From positions 1-48,201 of the forward strand of contig NZ_LR701612.1 in NCBI RefSeq assembly GCF_902498805.1: a DNA stretch of 48,201 nucleotides, read 5' to 3'. Source of the DNA: Imperialibacter sp. EC-SDR9. GTDB lineage: Bacteria; Bacteroidota; Bacteroidia; Cytophagales; Cyclobacteriaceae. This document shows positions 1-8,600 of this stretch, piece by piece. The translations under genes and the position numbers were made by a program. Numbering within the stretch: the first letter of the stretch is position 1; every line of letters begins with the position of its first letter. The notes beneath the pieces were generated by a model that was not told where the DNA came from, searched no databases, and saw nothing but the letters and a program-made list of their open reading frames with translations.

Positions 1-111
1 TGTCAGATAGAACCATGTGCTTTGCTTGTATATCTTTGAATGTCAGATACTTAAATATAAACAAGCGCACTGGTTTTATCTATTTTTCCTCCCCAATATT
101 TCAACGTTTTA

Positions 112-561
112 TTAATCGAACTCAGGTTCATAGATAAAGTGGCTCACCATGCCATCCATACGAACATCGTCCATTTCATAACGGAATAGCTCATCGACGA
201 TAAACTTGTAAATAACACGGTCATCATAGCCATCCATGTAGTCGAGGCAAACGCCATGCTCGCCCATGTACTCAAGGAGCTCGTTGAGTTTTTTGGTAAT
301 TGAGGCATCGTCAAGATTCGCTTCGGCTTCGAAAGTCGGCTCACCAATGAGTTTGTAGACAGAAATTTTTTTAGCGTTTTTGTGCAACTCCTCGAAGTTT
401 TGAATGTAGTTAAGCCATTCATTTTCTATCGTGGGGCTCAGCTCTGTCTCTGAACCTTCAAAAAATTTGGCTCCTTGTTCTGCCATCATCTTTAACTTGA
501 GAAGGTCGTTTTCCTTCCGAATTTTTTCTTCGGGGGTTAGCTCGTTTTTATCTTCCTCCAT
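112..561 (-). CDS. hypothetical acidic cytoplasmic protein
   Basis: I do not recognise a named family. The product is about 149 residues, has no signal peptide or membrane segment, and is rich in Glu, Asp and Lys. The N-terminal third (MEEDKNELTPEEKIRKEND...) looks like a charged helix, and the rest alternates short helices and strands with many aromatic residues, ending YEPEFD. An in-frame ATG lies seven codons upstream at 582. I prefer the ATG at 561 because the protein then begins with the charged MEEDKN segment and a purine stretch GAGGAAA precedes it. It reads away from the sigma-factor gene and shares a short upstream region of about 80 bases with it. It is a real gene by length and ordinary codon use, but its function is unknown. 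Confidence 0.7.
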   Translation of the reverse strand: MEEDKNELTPEEKIRKENDLLKLKMMAEQGAKFFEGSETELSPTIENEWLNYIQNFEELHKNAKKISVYKLIGEPTFEAEANLDDASITKKLNELLEYMGEHGVCLDYMDGYDDRVIYKFIVDELFRYEMDDVRMDGMVSHFIYEPEFD

Positions 562-631
562 TAGATAGTATTGTTTCCTCATTTAAGCTAAGAAAAATTT
601 TTGGAAGGAAAAGTAGAAATAAGAATTGCAC

Positions 632-639
632 TAACTTTG
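632..639 (+). promoter_or_regulatory. Bacteroidota -7 box (TAACTTTG), possibly leaderless
   Basis: TAACTTTG matches the Bacteroidota -7 consensus TAnnTTTG and ends five bases before the ATG at 645, so the transcript would start at or next to the start codon. No clear -33 TTG sits at the usual 17-23 base spacing. Confidence 0.4.
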
Positions 640-644
640 TCGAC

Positions 645-1553
645 ATGGCAAGTCCCCGTTTTAACCAGAGGCCTTACGTTAGCCGGTTTGAGGGAGGTGA
701 GGACAGCAGTACAATTTTTGCGCAGCTTAAACCCTACCTCTTTTCAGTGGCATACAACATCCTCGGCGAAATACCGGAAGCTGAGGACATTGTTCAGGAT
801 GCTTTTGAATCTTTTTTGAAAAAGCGGGAACTTGATGTTCACAATACGAAATCATACCTCACCAGAGTGGTGGCCAATAAAGCTATTGACCGTTTGAAGG
901 CTTTACAAAAGGCCCGGGAGAGCTATTTCGGCACCTGGCTGCCTGAACCTGTTGTAGATTTTTCTTTCCCCACAGTTACGGATGAAGGTGTGATGAGTTA
1001 TGAGGCTATGGTTGCGCTCGAAAAGCTTACGCCGGTAGAACGTGGCGTGTTTGTGTTGCGGGAAGCTTTCGAATATTCCTTTGCTGATTTGAGTCAACTG
1101 TTTGGCCTGAGTGAGGAAAACGTCAGGCAGGTGCTTCATCGGGGAAGTAAGAAAGCCAACCAAAAGGGCATGAACAGCCAAAAGAGACCAGGAGGTAATG
1201 CAGCCCGACAATTGGTAGAAAGTTTTTTGAAGGCATGTACTGAGGGAGATACAAAGCAGCTTGAAACACTTCTGAAGGATGACGTTGCCCTCTATTCCGA
1301 CGGAGGAGGTAAAGTCAAAGCCGCAGTCAATTCGCTTCACGGGCCTGAAACAGTGGCGAAGTTTTTACTGGGCATTTTTAGAAAGAGCTTGCCTTTCAAC
1401 GTAGAATTAAGGCAGGCAACCGTCAATGGTGCCCCAGCTTTTGTCACCTTTGCCGGCGGTGAGCCGTATTCTGTTTCATATCTTTCGATGACAGGCGATA
1501 GCGTAGAAAATATCTACATAATAAGAAACCCGGATAAAATTCAGCTAAAATAA
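645..1553 (+). CDS. ECF41-type RNA polymerase sigma factor (SigJ-like) with SnoaL-like C-terminal domain
   Basis: The product is a 302-residue alternative sigma factor. Residues ~26-90 are a sigma-70 region 2 (EDIVQDAFESFLKK) and ~116-170 a region 4 helix-turn-helix (LTPVERGVFVLREAFEYSF). Residues ~187-302 form a SnoaL/NTF2-like extension. Three motifs known for the ECF41 group are visible: WLPEP (98-102) in the linker, DGGGK (219-223) and NPDKI (295-299). In ECF41 proteins the extension controls activity in place of an anti-sigma factor, and none is encoded here. The next two genes are carboxymuconolactone decarboxylase-like, the typical ECF41 neighbours and targets. The ATG at 645 is the only sensible start. 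The input signal is unknown. Confidence 0.92.
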   Translation: MASPRFNQRPYVSRFEGGEDSSTIFAQLKPYLFSVAYNILGEIPEAEDIVQDAFESFLKKRELDVHNTKSYLTRVVANKAIDRLKALQKARESYFGTWLPEPVVDFSFPTVTDEGVMSYEAMVALEKLTPVERGVFVLREAFEYSFADLSQLFGLSEENVRQVLHRGSKKANQKGMNSQKRPGGNAARQLVESFLKACTEGDTKQLETLLKDDVALYSDGGGKVKAAVNSLHGPETVAKFLLGIFRKSLPFNVELRQATVNGAPAFVTFAGGEPYSVSYLSMTGDSVENIYIIRNPDKIQLK

Positions 1554-1554
1554 T

Positions 1555-1561
1555 TGTCACA
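1555..1561 (+). promoter_or_regulatory. candidate ECF41 -35 element (TGTCACA)
   Basis: TGTCACA lies just after the sigma-factor stop codon and 36 bases before the first decarboxylase-like gene. It equals the -35 motif reported for ECF41 promoters. The expected -10 CGTC about 16 bases later is not clear; AGACA is found there instead. This would let the sigma factor drive the two downstream genes. Confidence 0.5.
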
Positions 1562-1596
1562 AATCGGGGGTGCTTCAGACATAAGGAAAAAAGCTT

Positions 1597-2166
1597 ATGT
1601 CAGAAAGATTAACACCCATCGAAAAGCCTGGAGGGCTGATGCTCAGAATCGCCTTCTGGTACTCCAAAAGAACCTTTGGGAAAGTGATTACTCCCCTGAA
1701 GAAGATTTACTCACGCATGCCAATTGCTTTTGGCACCTGGAGCGGAAAAATCTCCAGCCTTGAGAACAAGCTACCAATTCCCCTGGAGCTGAGGATAGTC
1801 CTGAGGATTCATGTAGCTCAACTAAACGGTTGTCATTTCTGCATCGACATCGGACAGGCACATGCCATGCAGCGGTTTAAAGACCAGGAGAAATTTTTTA
1901 CCGTAAATGACTTCGAAGGGTCACCTCTGTTTTCAGACAAGGAGCGGGTAGCGCTCAGGTTTGCCACGGAAATGACTCTGCATAAAAGGGTTGACGATGA
2001 CACCTACAATAATTGCAGAAGCCACTATTCTGATGAACAAATGCTTGCCATCGCCTGGATGGTGACCAGCGAGCATGTGTACAATCTGATGAACCTCACC
2101 TTTGAAGTTGAGTCCGACGGGCTTTGTCAGCTTCAATCGAACAAATCTCTAGCAATAAATAACTGA
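1597..2166 (+). CDS. carboxymuconolactone decarboxylase/AhpD-like protein
   Basis: The 189-residue product has an all-helical CMD/AhpD-type core at ~55-175. The redox motif C79-H-F-C82 is followed by H89, and upstream E64 could belong to the proton relay. The Cys-to-His spacing (+7) differs from classic AhpD (+4), so the exact chemistry is uncertain; either peroxide/alkylhydroperoxide reduction or a related thiol reaction is possible. An N-terminal extension of about 50 residues (FWYSKRTFGKVITPLKK) is basic and amphipathic and may touch the membrane. The gene follows the ECF41 sigma factor and lies 4 bases before a second CMD gene, so both are probably one sigma-controlled operon. Confidence 0.85.
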   Translation: MSERLTPIEKPGGLMLRIAFWYSKRTFGKVITPLKKIYSRMPIAFGTWSGKISSLENKLPIPLELRIVLRIHVAQLNGCHFCIDIGQAHAMQRFKDQEKFFTVNDFEGSPLFSDKERVALRFATEMTLHKRVDDDTYNNCRSHYSDEQMLAIAWMVTSEHVYNLMNLTFEVESDGLCQLQSNKSLAINN

Positions 2167-2170
2167 ACAA

Positions 2171-2614
2171 ATGAAACAACGAATTAGTATCAAAGACCTT
2201 GAGCCGGGCTTTTATCAGGCGATGTTCGGGCTGGGAAAATACGAAGCCTCGACAGGCATCGCTGCCGGGCTTAAAGAACTTATCAAAATAAGAGTATCGC
2301 AGATCAACGGGTGTGCCTACTGCCTGCAAATTCATACTGTGGATGCAAGAAAGGGTGGGGAAAGCGAATACCGAATTTATGCACTGAGTGCCTGGTGGGA
2401 GTCACCTTTATTTTCCGATGCAGAAAAGGCTGCCCTGGCGGTCACTGATGAAGTTACACTTATTGCTGACAAGGGATTGTCTGAGGCTACGTACCAGGAA
2501 GCTTCCAGGCACTTCAATGACCATGAAATAGCACAGCTAATTGCCCATATTATTGCCATCAACGCATGGAACAGAATCGCTGTATCAACGCATATGTTTC
2601 ATGCTGCACCTTGA
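2171..2614 (+). CDS. AhpD-like carboxymuconolactone decarboxylase family protein
   Basis: The product is a 147-residue single CMD domain, the common length for small AhpD-like proteins. E36, the CxxC pair C48-A-Y-C51 and H55 reproduce the AhpD pattern Glu...CxxC-x3-His, which supports a thiol-dependent peroxidase or related redox role in the cytoplasm. The C-terminal helix ends in AINAWNRIAVSTHMFH, typical of the family. It starts 4 bases after the first CMD gene and ends before a bidirectional hairpin. It is the more canonical of the two paralogues, and the two may form a mixed complex, since the family is oligomeric. Confidence 0.88.
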   Translation: MKQRISIKDLEPGFYQAMFGLGKYEASTGIAAGLKELIKIRVSQINGCAYCLQIHTVDARKGGESEYRIYALSAWWESPLFSDAEKAALAVTDEVTLIADKGLSEATYQEASRHFNDHEIAQLIAHIIAINAWNRIAVSTHMFHAAP

Positions 2615-2630
2615 ATAAGCCCATCAGCTC

Positions 2631-2667
2631 ACTTCCCTCCGGTTGAATCCCTGAGGGAAGTTATTTT
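2631..2667. terminator. hairpin terminator between convergent genes
   Basis: ACTTCCCTC (2631-2639) pairs with GAGGGAAGT (2653-2661), a 9-bp stem with a 13-base loop followed on the plus strand by TATTTT. It lies between the stop of the second CMD gene and the stop of the convergent porin gene. Confidence 0.65.
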
Positions 2668-3895
2668 AAAAATAACTTGACACACCAAGCTGGATGCCGC
2701 TAATAAGCGTTGGGGGGTTGCCCAGCAAGTCTGTCTGTTGCATGTACCGGTAGTTGGCTCTTATCACAGTTTGTGCAGTAGGCCGGAAGCTCAAAGCCGG
2801 CACAATAGCCCAAAGATGCTCTGAGATATTGCCTCCCGTCTCCTGAAACTTTCCCGTATTCCAATCGACGTACTCCAGCCGACAGGCAATATTTAGTACC
2901 GCATTGCTGAATCCCAGCATTGGCTGACTTAGCACGGGCTGCACTACGTCAATAAAGCCACCTCTCTGCTTGTTGCCGTAAGTTTGACTATAGGTTTCGG
3001 GCACATCTATCATCACCCAGGCCCACTCTCCCACAATAAACGTTTTGCTAAATGGCAGCGTAGTGTTGACGTCGACGGCCAACACGTCAAGGAGCCTTTT
3101 GTCGTCGAGAATAAGGCCATCCTCCTGAAACTTGTTAAAAATACCACCCATGTATGACAAGCCGATTTCTCCTACCATATTGTGTCTTATTGCAAACTTG
3201 CCGGTAACCAAAGGCTGCCCATTGCTGCTTTCGTCAAACCTTTTTTTACTTGCCTTTGAAGCAGGCAGGAAAGTTTTGTTTTCAGTATTGCTAATAATGG
3301 AATCGTCGAAGCCGTTGGTTACATAAGTTTCGTAGCCAAATGCCCAGTCATTCACATACTGTTTGCCATAAATTCCAAAGCCGACATTACTCCAGGTAGC
3401 CGGCAGCATTTGGGTCATGGCAATCGGCCGATCCGCAAACTCCCATTTTGGGCCGTCGTGATTTTGATTGAAGGCACCAATCGGATTCATTACCACGCCT
3501 CCACGTAGATTTACAAGAGGATGAAAACTAAAATCCATGGCTGCAAATTCTATGGAAATTTCTTTGCCACCTTCCTCCAACTCTAGCTCCGATAGAAACT
3601 TAATCTTTCTATGAATAGTGGATGCAACAAATAATGTCATTCTTGGTATGCGGAACGTGTGCCCGTCAGTCACACCGTCTTCACCCATGTACTGGTAGTC
3701 GGCTTCGACATACCCACCAAGAGAAACGGGCATTTTCCCCATCTGAAGAAACGGCCTGTTGTAAACGGCGTCCATGTTCATTCCTTTGGCCATTGTGGTA
3801 TCAACCGTTGACCGCCGCAATAAAGTGCTGTCTATTTGGGCTTGTACAGCTAAACTTAGGTTGAAAAATATCAGGGTAATGAAAATTGATTTCAT
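2666..3895 (-). CDS. putative outer-membrane porin
   Basis: The product is 409 residues with a signal peptide (MKSIFITLIFFNLSLAVQAQ). It is predicted to be an outer-membrane beta barrel: alternating strands such as GGYVEADYQY, LNIACRLEYVDW and VIRANYRYMQQ, and a terminal aromatic (GVSSYF). The overall pattern resembles phosphate-selective porin O/P-type proteins of Bacteroidota, but substrate cannot be read. It is the last gene of a three-gene operon. Its start overlaps the end of the Rieske gene by four bases, which suggests coupled expression. Given the DtxR/MntR-like site ahead of the operon, a metal-linked transport role is a reasonable guess, not a demonstrated one. Confidence 0.8.
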   Translation of the reverse strand: MKSIFITLIFFNLSLAVQAQIDSTLLRRSTVDTTMAKGMNMDAVYNRPFLQMGKMPVSLGGYVEADYQYMGEDGVTDGHTFRIPRMTLFVASTIHRKIKFLSELELEEGGKEISIEFAAMDFSFHPLVNLRGGVVMNPIGAFNQNHDGPKWEFADRPIAMTQMLPATWSNVGFGIYGKQYVNDWAFGYETYVTNGFDDSIISNTENKTFLPASKASKKRFDESSNGQPLVTGKFAIRHNMVGEIGLSYMGGIFNKFQEDGLILDDKRLLDVLAVDVNTTLPFSKTFIVGEWAWVMIDVPETYSQTYGNKQRGGFIDVVQPVLSQPMLGFSNAVLNIACRLEYVDWNTGKFQETGGNISEHLWAIVPALSFRPTAQTVIRANYRYMQQTDLLGNPPTLISGIQLGVSSYF

Positions 3896-4332
3896 GAGAG
3901 GTCAATTTTTAGCATGTCATTCTCCTTGTCAATGAGGAATCTTCTCAGGTTTTTGTCTGCCGGGCCGTTTTGTACAGCTCCGGTACTGGAGAATTCGCTC
4001 CCGTGGGCGGGGCACTGGAGCCTGTCACCAAACACTTGCAATTCTGTTCCCTGATGTGTGCATCGCATGAGTACGGCACTGAAGTCGGTATCCGAGAACC
4101 TGTAAACACAGATCGGATATTCCAGCTTTTCATTTTGCACCACCACATACCCTCTGAATGCCTTCTCTCCCTTTTTCTCTTCTTCAAAAGAGGAGAGGGG
4201 AACCAGCAAAGATGACCCTGTTATCTGTCCGGTAACGTATTTTGTTCCGGCGCAGCTTTGCAGAAGGCTTAGGCCTCCAAGCATACCCATACAGCCAATG
4301 CCACATGTTTTGATGAATTTTTTTCTATCCAT
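3892..4332 (-). CDS. Rieske [2Fe-2S] lipoprotein
   Basis: The product has 146 residues. The N-terminus (MDRKKFIKTCGIGCMGMLGGLSLLQSCAG) looks like a lipoprotein signal with LQSC as lipobox. Residues ~50-146 are a Rieske domain with both cluster motifs: C91-T-H93-Q-G and C107-P-A-H110-G, giving the Cys-His/Cys-His ligands of a 2Fe-2S cluster. No oxygenase catalytic domain follows, so this is probably a small periplasmic electron carrier anchored to a membrane. It sits between a di-heme cytochrome-like lipoprotein (gap of 2 bases) and a porin (4-base overlap), and is the obvious electron-transfer partner of the former. Confidence 0.9.
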   Translation of the reverse strand: MDRKKFIKTCGIGCMGMLGGLSLLQSCAGTKYVTGQITGSSLLVPLSSFEEEKKGEKAFRGYVVVQNEKLEYPICVYRFSDTDFSAVLMRCTHQGTELQVFGDRLQCPAHGSEFSSTGAVQNGPADKNLRRFLIDKENDMLKIDLS

Positions 4333-4334
4333 GG

Positions 4335-5531
4335 CTACAGTGATTTAAGAAATTTGAGGATAGCCTCTTTGTCTTCTTTGACCAGCAACTCAAACTGCGT
4401 TTTACTGAATTGCCCCTCACCGCCATGTAGCAGGATAGCCTCTTCGATGCTTTTTGCCCTACCGTCGTGAAGCAGAAAATAGTTACCGCCCTGGGAATTG
4501 GGTGAAAGCCCCAATCCCCAAAGAGGCGGTGTACGCCATTCGTAGGTTTCAGCGGAGCCTTCTGTGTAACCATCATCAAGCCCGGGTCCCATGTCGTGCA
4601 GGAGCAGGTCCGTGTAAGGGTAGAATTTCTTGTTGGAAAGCGCTTTGATATTTGTTTCCGGGGTTGTCCACTCTTGAATATGGCAACTGGCACATCCAAT
4701 TGACGAAAACAGCGCTTTGCCTTTCACCACGTCAGCATCAGAGCTCGCCCGGGGTATGGGCTCCTTGAGCGTTTGAAGATAGAACACCAAATCGTGAACG
4801 ACCTGATCAGACACTTCCGGATCGGTAGGCAGGTGCGTGTGTGGGTCAACTGGCTCGAAGGTAGTAGTAACGCCGATGTCCTGGTTATAAGCGTTTACGG
4901 TTTGATGAAGAAGGTCAATGGCTGCGGCCTTTTTCCCGAACCTGCCAATGTACTTGCCGTCAACAGCTGCATGCGTTGCGCCAGGCTGAAAGTAGGGCGG
5001 AGGAGCGATGTAGTTGGGCACGCCCGAAATTCCGTCTCCGTCGCTATCGTCGGGGTCAGCATTGGCAAGAATTTGCGCATCTGTCAAAGCTTCAAGGAAT
5101 CCGAGGCCAGTATTGGCGGGTGGAGTAAATCTGGAGAATGCGACTCCATCAGGAAGCTGCTCTGGCTCATACCCTGGCACGGCCCTGTTTTGCAACTGTG
5201 GCCCGCCTTTTCCAATGAACGGGTTGACGCCCGGTGCTGATTGACCAAAGCGAGTAAGGGTTGTAAAGGGGTGCCCTTTGCCATCTCCGGCGTGACAGCT
5301 CCCGCAAGATGTGGCGACAAATAAGGGGCCAAGCCCGTTAGCAGACGAGAATACTTCTGCGTTAAAGGCAAAATCACCGTTAAGGAATCTTTTTCGCTCA
5401 GAATTGGAAAGGCCTTCTACAGGCCCATCAAGCAGTGTGTTTTCTTCGGGTGCTTCAGGAATGATCCCCTGGCAGCCATTTAGGACAAGGCAAAACAAAC
5501 ATAAAAAGCATAACGACCTAGTTAATTGCAT
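4335..5531 (-). CDS. di-heme oxidoreductase family lipoprotein (DUF1111/COG3488)
   Basis: The product is about 398 residues from the ATG at 5531; a TTG three codons upstream is less likely. It has a lipoprotein signal with lipobox LNGC (C20). Two c-type heme sites, CGSCH (76-80) and CASCH (280-284), and an Asp-rich, possibly calcium-binding loop DDSDGDGISG (161-170) fit the DUF1111 'thiol oxidoreductase' family, related in layout to MauG/CcpA di-heme peroxidases. Late motifs EWRTPPLWGLG and FLLHDGRA are family hallmarks. Such genes often lie near iron-acquisition genes such as imelysin. Here it leads an operon with a Rieske protein and a porin. The true substrate is unknown. Confidence 0.9.
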   Translation of the reverse strand: MQLTRSLCFLCLFCLVLNGCQGIIPEAPEENTLLDGPVEGLSNSERKRFLNGDFAFNAEVFSSANGLGPLFVATSCGSCHAGDGKGHPFTTLTRFGQSAPGVNPFIGKGGPQLQNRAVPGYEPEQLPDGVAFSRFTPPANTGLGFLEALTDAQILANADPDDSDGDGISGVPNYIAPPPYFQPGATHAAVDGKYIGRFGKKAAAIDLLHQTVNAYNQDIGVTTTFEPVDPHTHLPTDPEVSDQVVHDLVFYLQTLKEPIPRASSDADVVKGKALFSSIGCASCHIQEWTTPETNIKALSNKKFYPYTDLLLHDMGPGLDDGYTEGSAETYEWRTPPLWGLGLSPNSQGGNYFLLHDGRAKSIEEAILLHGGEGQFSKTQFELLVKEDKEAILKFLKSL

Positions 5532-5558
5532 TTCGACCAACCTTTATTAATTATTAGA

Positions 5559-5588
5559 CAAATATACTCGTTAAATTTTCAAATACAA
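5559..5588 (-). promoter_or_regulatory. promoter of the di-heme/Rieske/porin operon
   Basis: On the minus strand a TTG (5588-5586), a 19-base spacer and TATATTTG (5566-5559) match the Bacteroidota TTG / TAnnTTTG promoter. It would start transcription about 20-25 bases before the ATG at 5531. Confidence 0.6.
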
Positions 5589-5597
5589 TAAAATTAA

Positions 5598-5613
5598 TTT
5601 AGGCTAATCTAAA
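5598..5613. promoter_or_regulatory. DtxR/MntR-like operator palindrome
   Basis: TTTAGGCTAATCTAAA is an imperfect palindrome (12 of 16 positions symmetric) that closely resembles the TTAGG..TAA..CCTAA-type boxes of the DtxR/IdeR metal-dependent repressors. It lies about 10 bases upstream of the -33 element of the di-heme operon. Iron- or manganese-responsive control is inferred; no regulator gene is in the window. Confidence 0.5.
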
Positions 5614-5653
5614 AATATAAAAAGCAAAACTACCTTTTAGAGAACCGATCAGC

Positions 5654-8600
5654 TTATTTTTTGATGAGTCGCTGTTGCCAGCTTTGCGAAGGAGTTGACA
5701 GACGGATGGTGTAAACACCTTTTGGCAGCAAACTGATTGCTATTTCAACAGACTGTTCCGGGCTGGTATCCAAGGAGCGACTAAGAACCTCCTGCCCAGC
5801 CATATTGATGATGGATATAACAGCGTCATTTTGCTGCTTGAGAAGTTTAATAGCTATGGTCTCACTTGCCGGATTTGGGAATAAATTGAAGATGTCCGCT
5901 GCAGTTTCAACCCCAGTTACTTCCAATACCTGGTAGGCCATCGACACAGAATCCGCACAGCCTTCTTCATTGTGGGCTATCAGCATCACGTCATAAATCC
6001 CAGCGGAATCGAATGCTAGCAGGGGCTGCTGGGAAATGTCTATCAGGCTTCCGTTGATCACCCATTCCCACGAAGTAGCGCCTGGCGACAGGCTTGTAAA
6101 AGTGGCAGTTCTTTGTTTTTTCAGGATGAGGACTTCCGGCTCAATAAGGAAGTCGGCAGAGAAGTCGTAAGGGTAAATTGAAACTTCAACAGGGTCACTT
6201 TCTATAATAGAGTCGATCCCTTTTACAATTAGCTTCACAGTGTCCGTCACGTTCAAAACATCGAATCTGCTTCCCTTGTGCAGTGGCTCCCCGGTGTTTG
6301 CTGAGGTAAAAAGAAAGTTGCTCCCGTTTTCCGGCACCAGGGTGAAGTTTTCGCCGGGGCAAACCGGGCTATCGGACACCAACGGCAGCTCCGACTTGGT
6401 GAAGCTCAGTAGTTTTGAAATTGATGAAGTACATCCCTGTTCGTTGCTGGCCACCAGCCTGACGGTAATTTCGGTTTGCTCTGCCAAAATCAACTGGCTA
6501 TTCATCGTGTCTCCTATGAGGCTATCCGCTAAATACCATTGGTAGCCAACGGCATTGGAGCTTTGATTGACCAGAAGGATCGCCGATTCGAGCTGAGTAG
6601 TATCAGGGAGATAGGTGAAGTCAACCATGGGTTGATTCAGCTGTACAGAGACCAGTACCTTGCGGCTTTCAAAAAGGCTGTCTGCATTAGCCACGTAGAA
6701 CGAAGTGTCTTTATCAAGCAGACCGGAGGTGAAAAAGGCACCTTCGAAGACTGCGGCCTTGCTAGTCGAATCGGTATAGACTTTTATTTTTGTGGCATTT
6801 GCAGCCTGAATAGTTGCGGAGGCATTTGCGCAAATTACTATAGCATCGATGACCGGCTGTGGAGCTCTGTTAGCCACCAAAACAGCTTTAGTGGAGTTGG
6901 AAACACACCCTGCTTTGCTGCTCGTTGTTAGTGTTATGTCATAGGTGCCAGGCTGGTTGTATTTTGCCTGAGCATTTTCTAAAGTGCTTTGGGAACCATT
7001 GCCAAAGTCCCAGGCCCAGCTCACTGCTTTTTCGCTTTGGCTGGCGAGGCTGATGGTGGGGTTAACACCTGGCTCAAGCAGAACAGTGTCTGAGCTAACG
7101 CTGAAATTGGCGTCGAGGCCGTCCATATTAACTTGCACAGAAAACAAGTCGCCAGTGTAGTTGTTGTCAGCGTTTCGCACGAAGAAGGTGGCGGGTGATT
7201 TGATGGTATCTGTCAGGTAGTTATTTCCGTGAATCAGCAGCGTGTCTGTGGCTCCGGCGTCGGCAAAGAAATCAAATGAAGTACCACCGGACAGGCTGAT
7301 GGTAACCGGAGAATCCTTGCAGGCCAAAACTGTCGCAATGGTTCTCGGTTTGTTTTGGAATTCACCATACCTGAGGCGGGCTCGCTGCACGGCAGTAATG
7401 AGCCCATTTTTTGACTCGGCAGTAATCCATGCAAAAGCTACTTTTTCACTCTTAAAGGCGCCAAGGTTCCCGATCTTCACACCATTCATTTGAGCAGTGT
7501 TATTGCCTGCTCCACTTTGGCCGGCAGTTGTTTTGACCATTTCTGCACTCAGCCAGGCAAACTTGAGCGAATCCGAAAGCAGCGAGTCGGTTACGGCTAT
7601 GTTTTCGTTCAGGTTATCGATGTCGGCTGCATAAAAAGTTGGAGTATTGTTTGTGAGCAGGGCTATCCCGCCATAGATATTGTCTTCGTCAATGTAGGTA
7701 ACTCCAAGTCTTAGAGAGTCGACCCATTCAGTGCGGTTATTGTCGCCGACGCCGATGTTCCAGTTGGCGAAGAGTCCGGCATGAAGGTTCTCGATGGCAT
7801 CAGAGGAGGTGTTTGTGATCCGATATTCAGTGATTAGGAAATTTCGGTCATCAGCAGAATCCCAAGACAGCGTTTTCTGCTCTACGAGAGTTGATAGAAC
7901 TTCAGTCAGGCTTGCTGTAAAGCTGTTTTCGTAGTAATTGTCGGCAACTGTTCCGCCGAATAACTTGAGGTGCTTGTTAACGGAGAAATCATTGTTCCTC
8001 GTTCCGTATATGAGGTTATTGGCAACGTTGTCAGCTAATGTTGTATCACTATTACCGAGGAGAAACCCAGCATGGCTTGCCACACTAATATTTTGAAACT
8101 TCACCCCATTGCCTGCTTTTAGAGAGTCCATTGTGTAGCCAAGGTCTCCTTTCGAGTTAATGGTAAGTGATAGATTGGAAGACGAGGTAGTGGTCGAATC
8201 AGGGTGCGTGGTGAACTCAAAATATTGGGTGTCGTTGTAACCAGAAGCTTTGACTTTGGCTTTGAAAATGACCCTGGAACCAGGAGGAGTATTTTCATCC
8301 AGAATAGCAGAAAAAGCGTAGGTGGTAGTATCAAATGTGGCCAGGTAGGGGGTAGTCCAGGCGTTGCTGCTTAATGTCACTAAATTACTCAATGGTTCTA
8401 GTGTAATCTCCAGACCAGAGGCAGGCTTGAGCCAGTTTATAGCTTCCAGCTCATAGTGTACCGTGTCGCCAAAAAAGACCTTCTGCCCGGCCTGGGTGTA
8501 TAAAGAATCTTTCGCCAAACGCACGGAAGGGGAAAGCGTATCAGTCAGGGCGCTGTACATGTTGAGCATGCCCCGGCCTAGTAGACCTTTGTACAGTGCA

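Noticed and set aside
1-111. Repeated TGTCAGATA at 1-9 and 41-49 as a transposon end
   Set aside because: Only nine bases and no inverted partner or transposase; too little to call.
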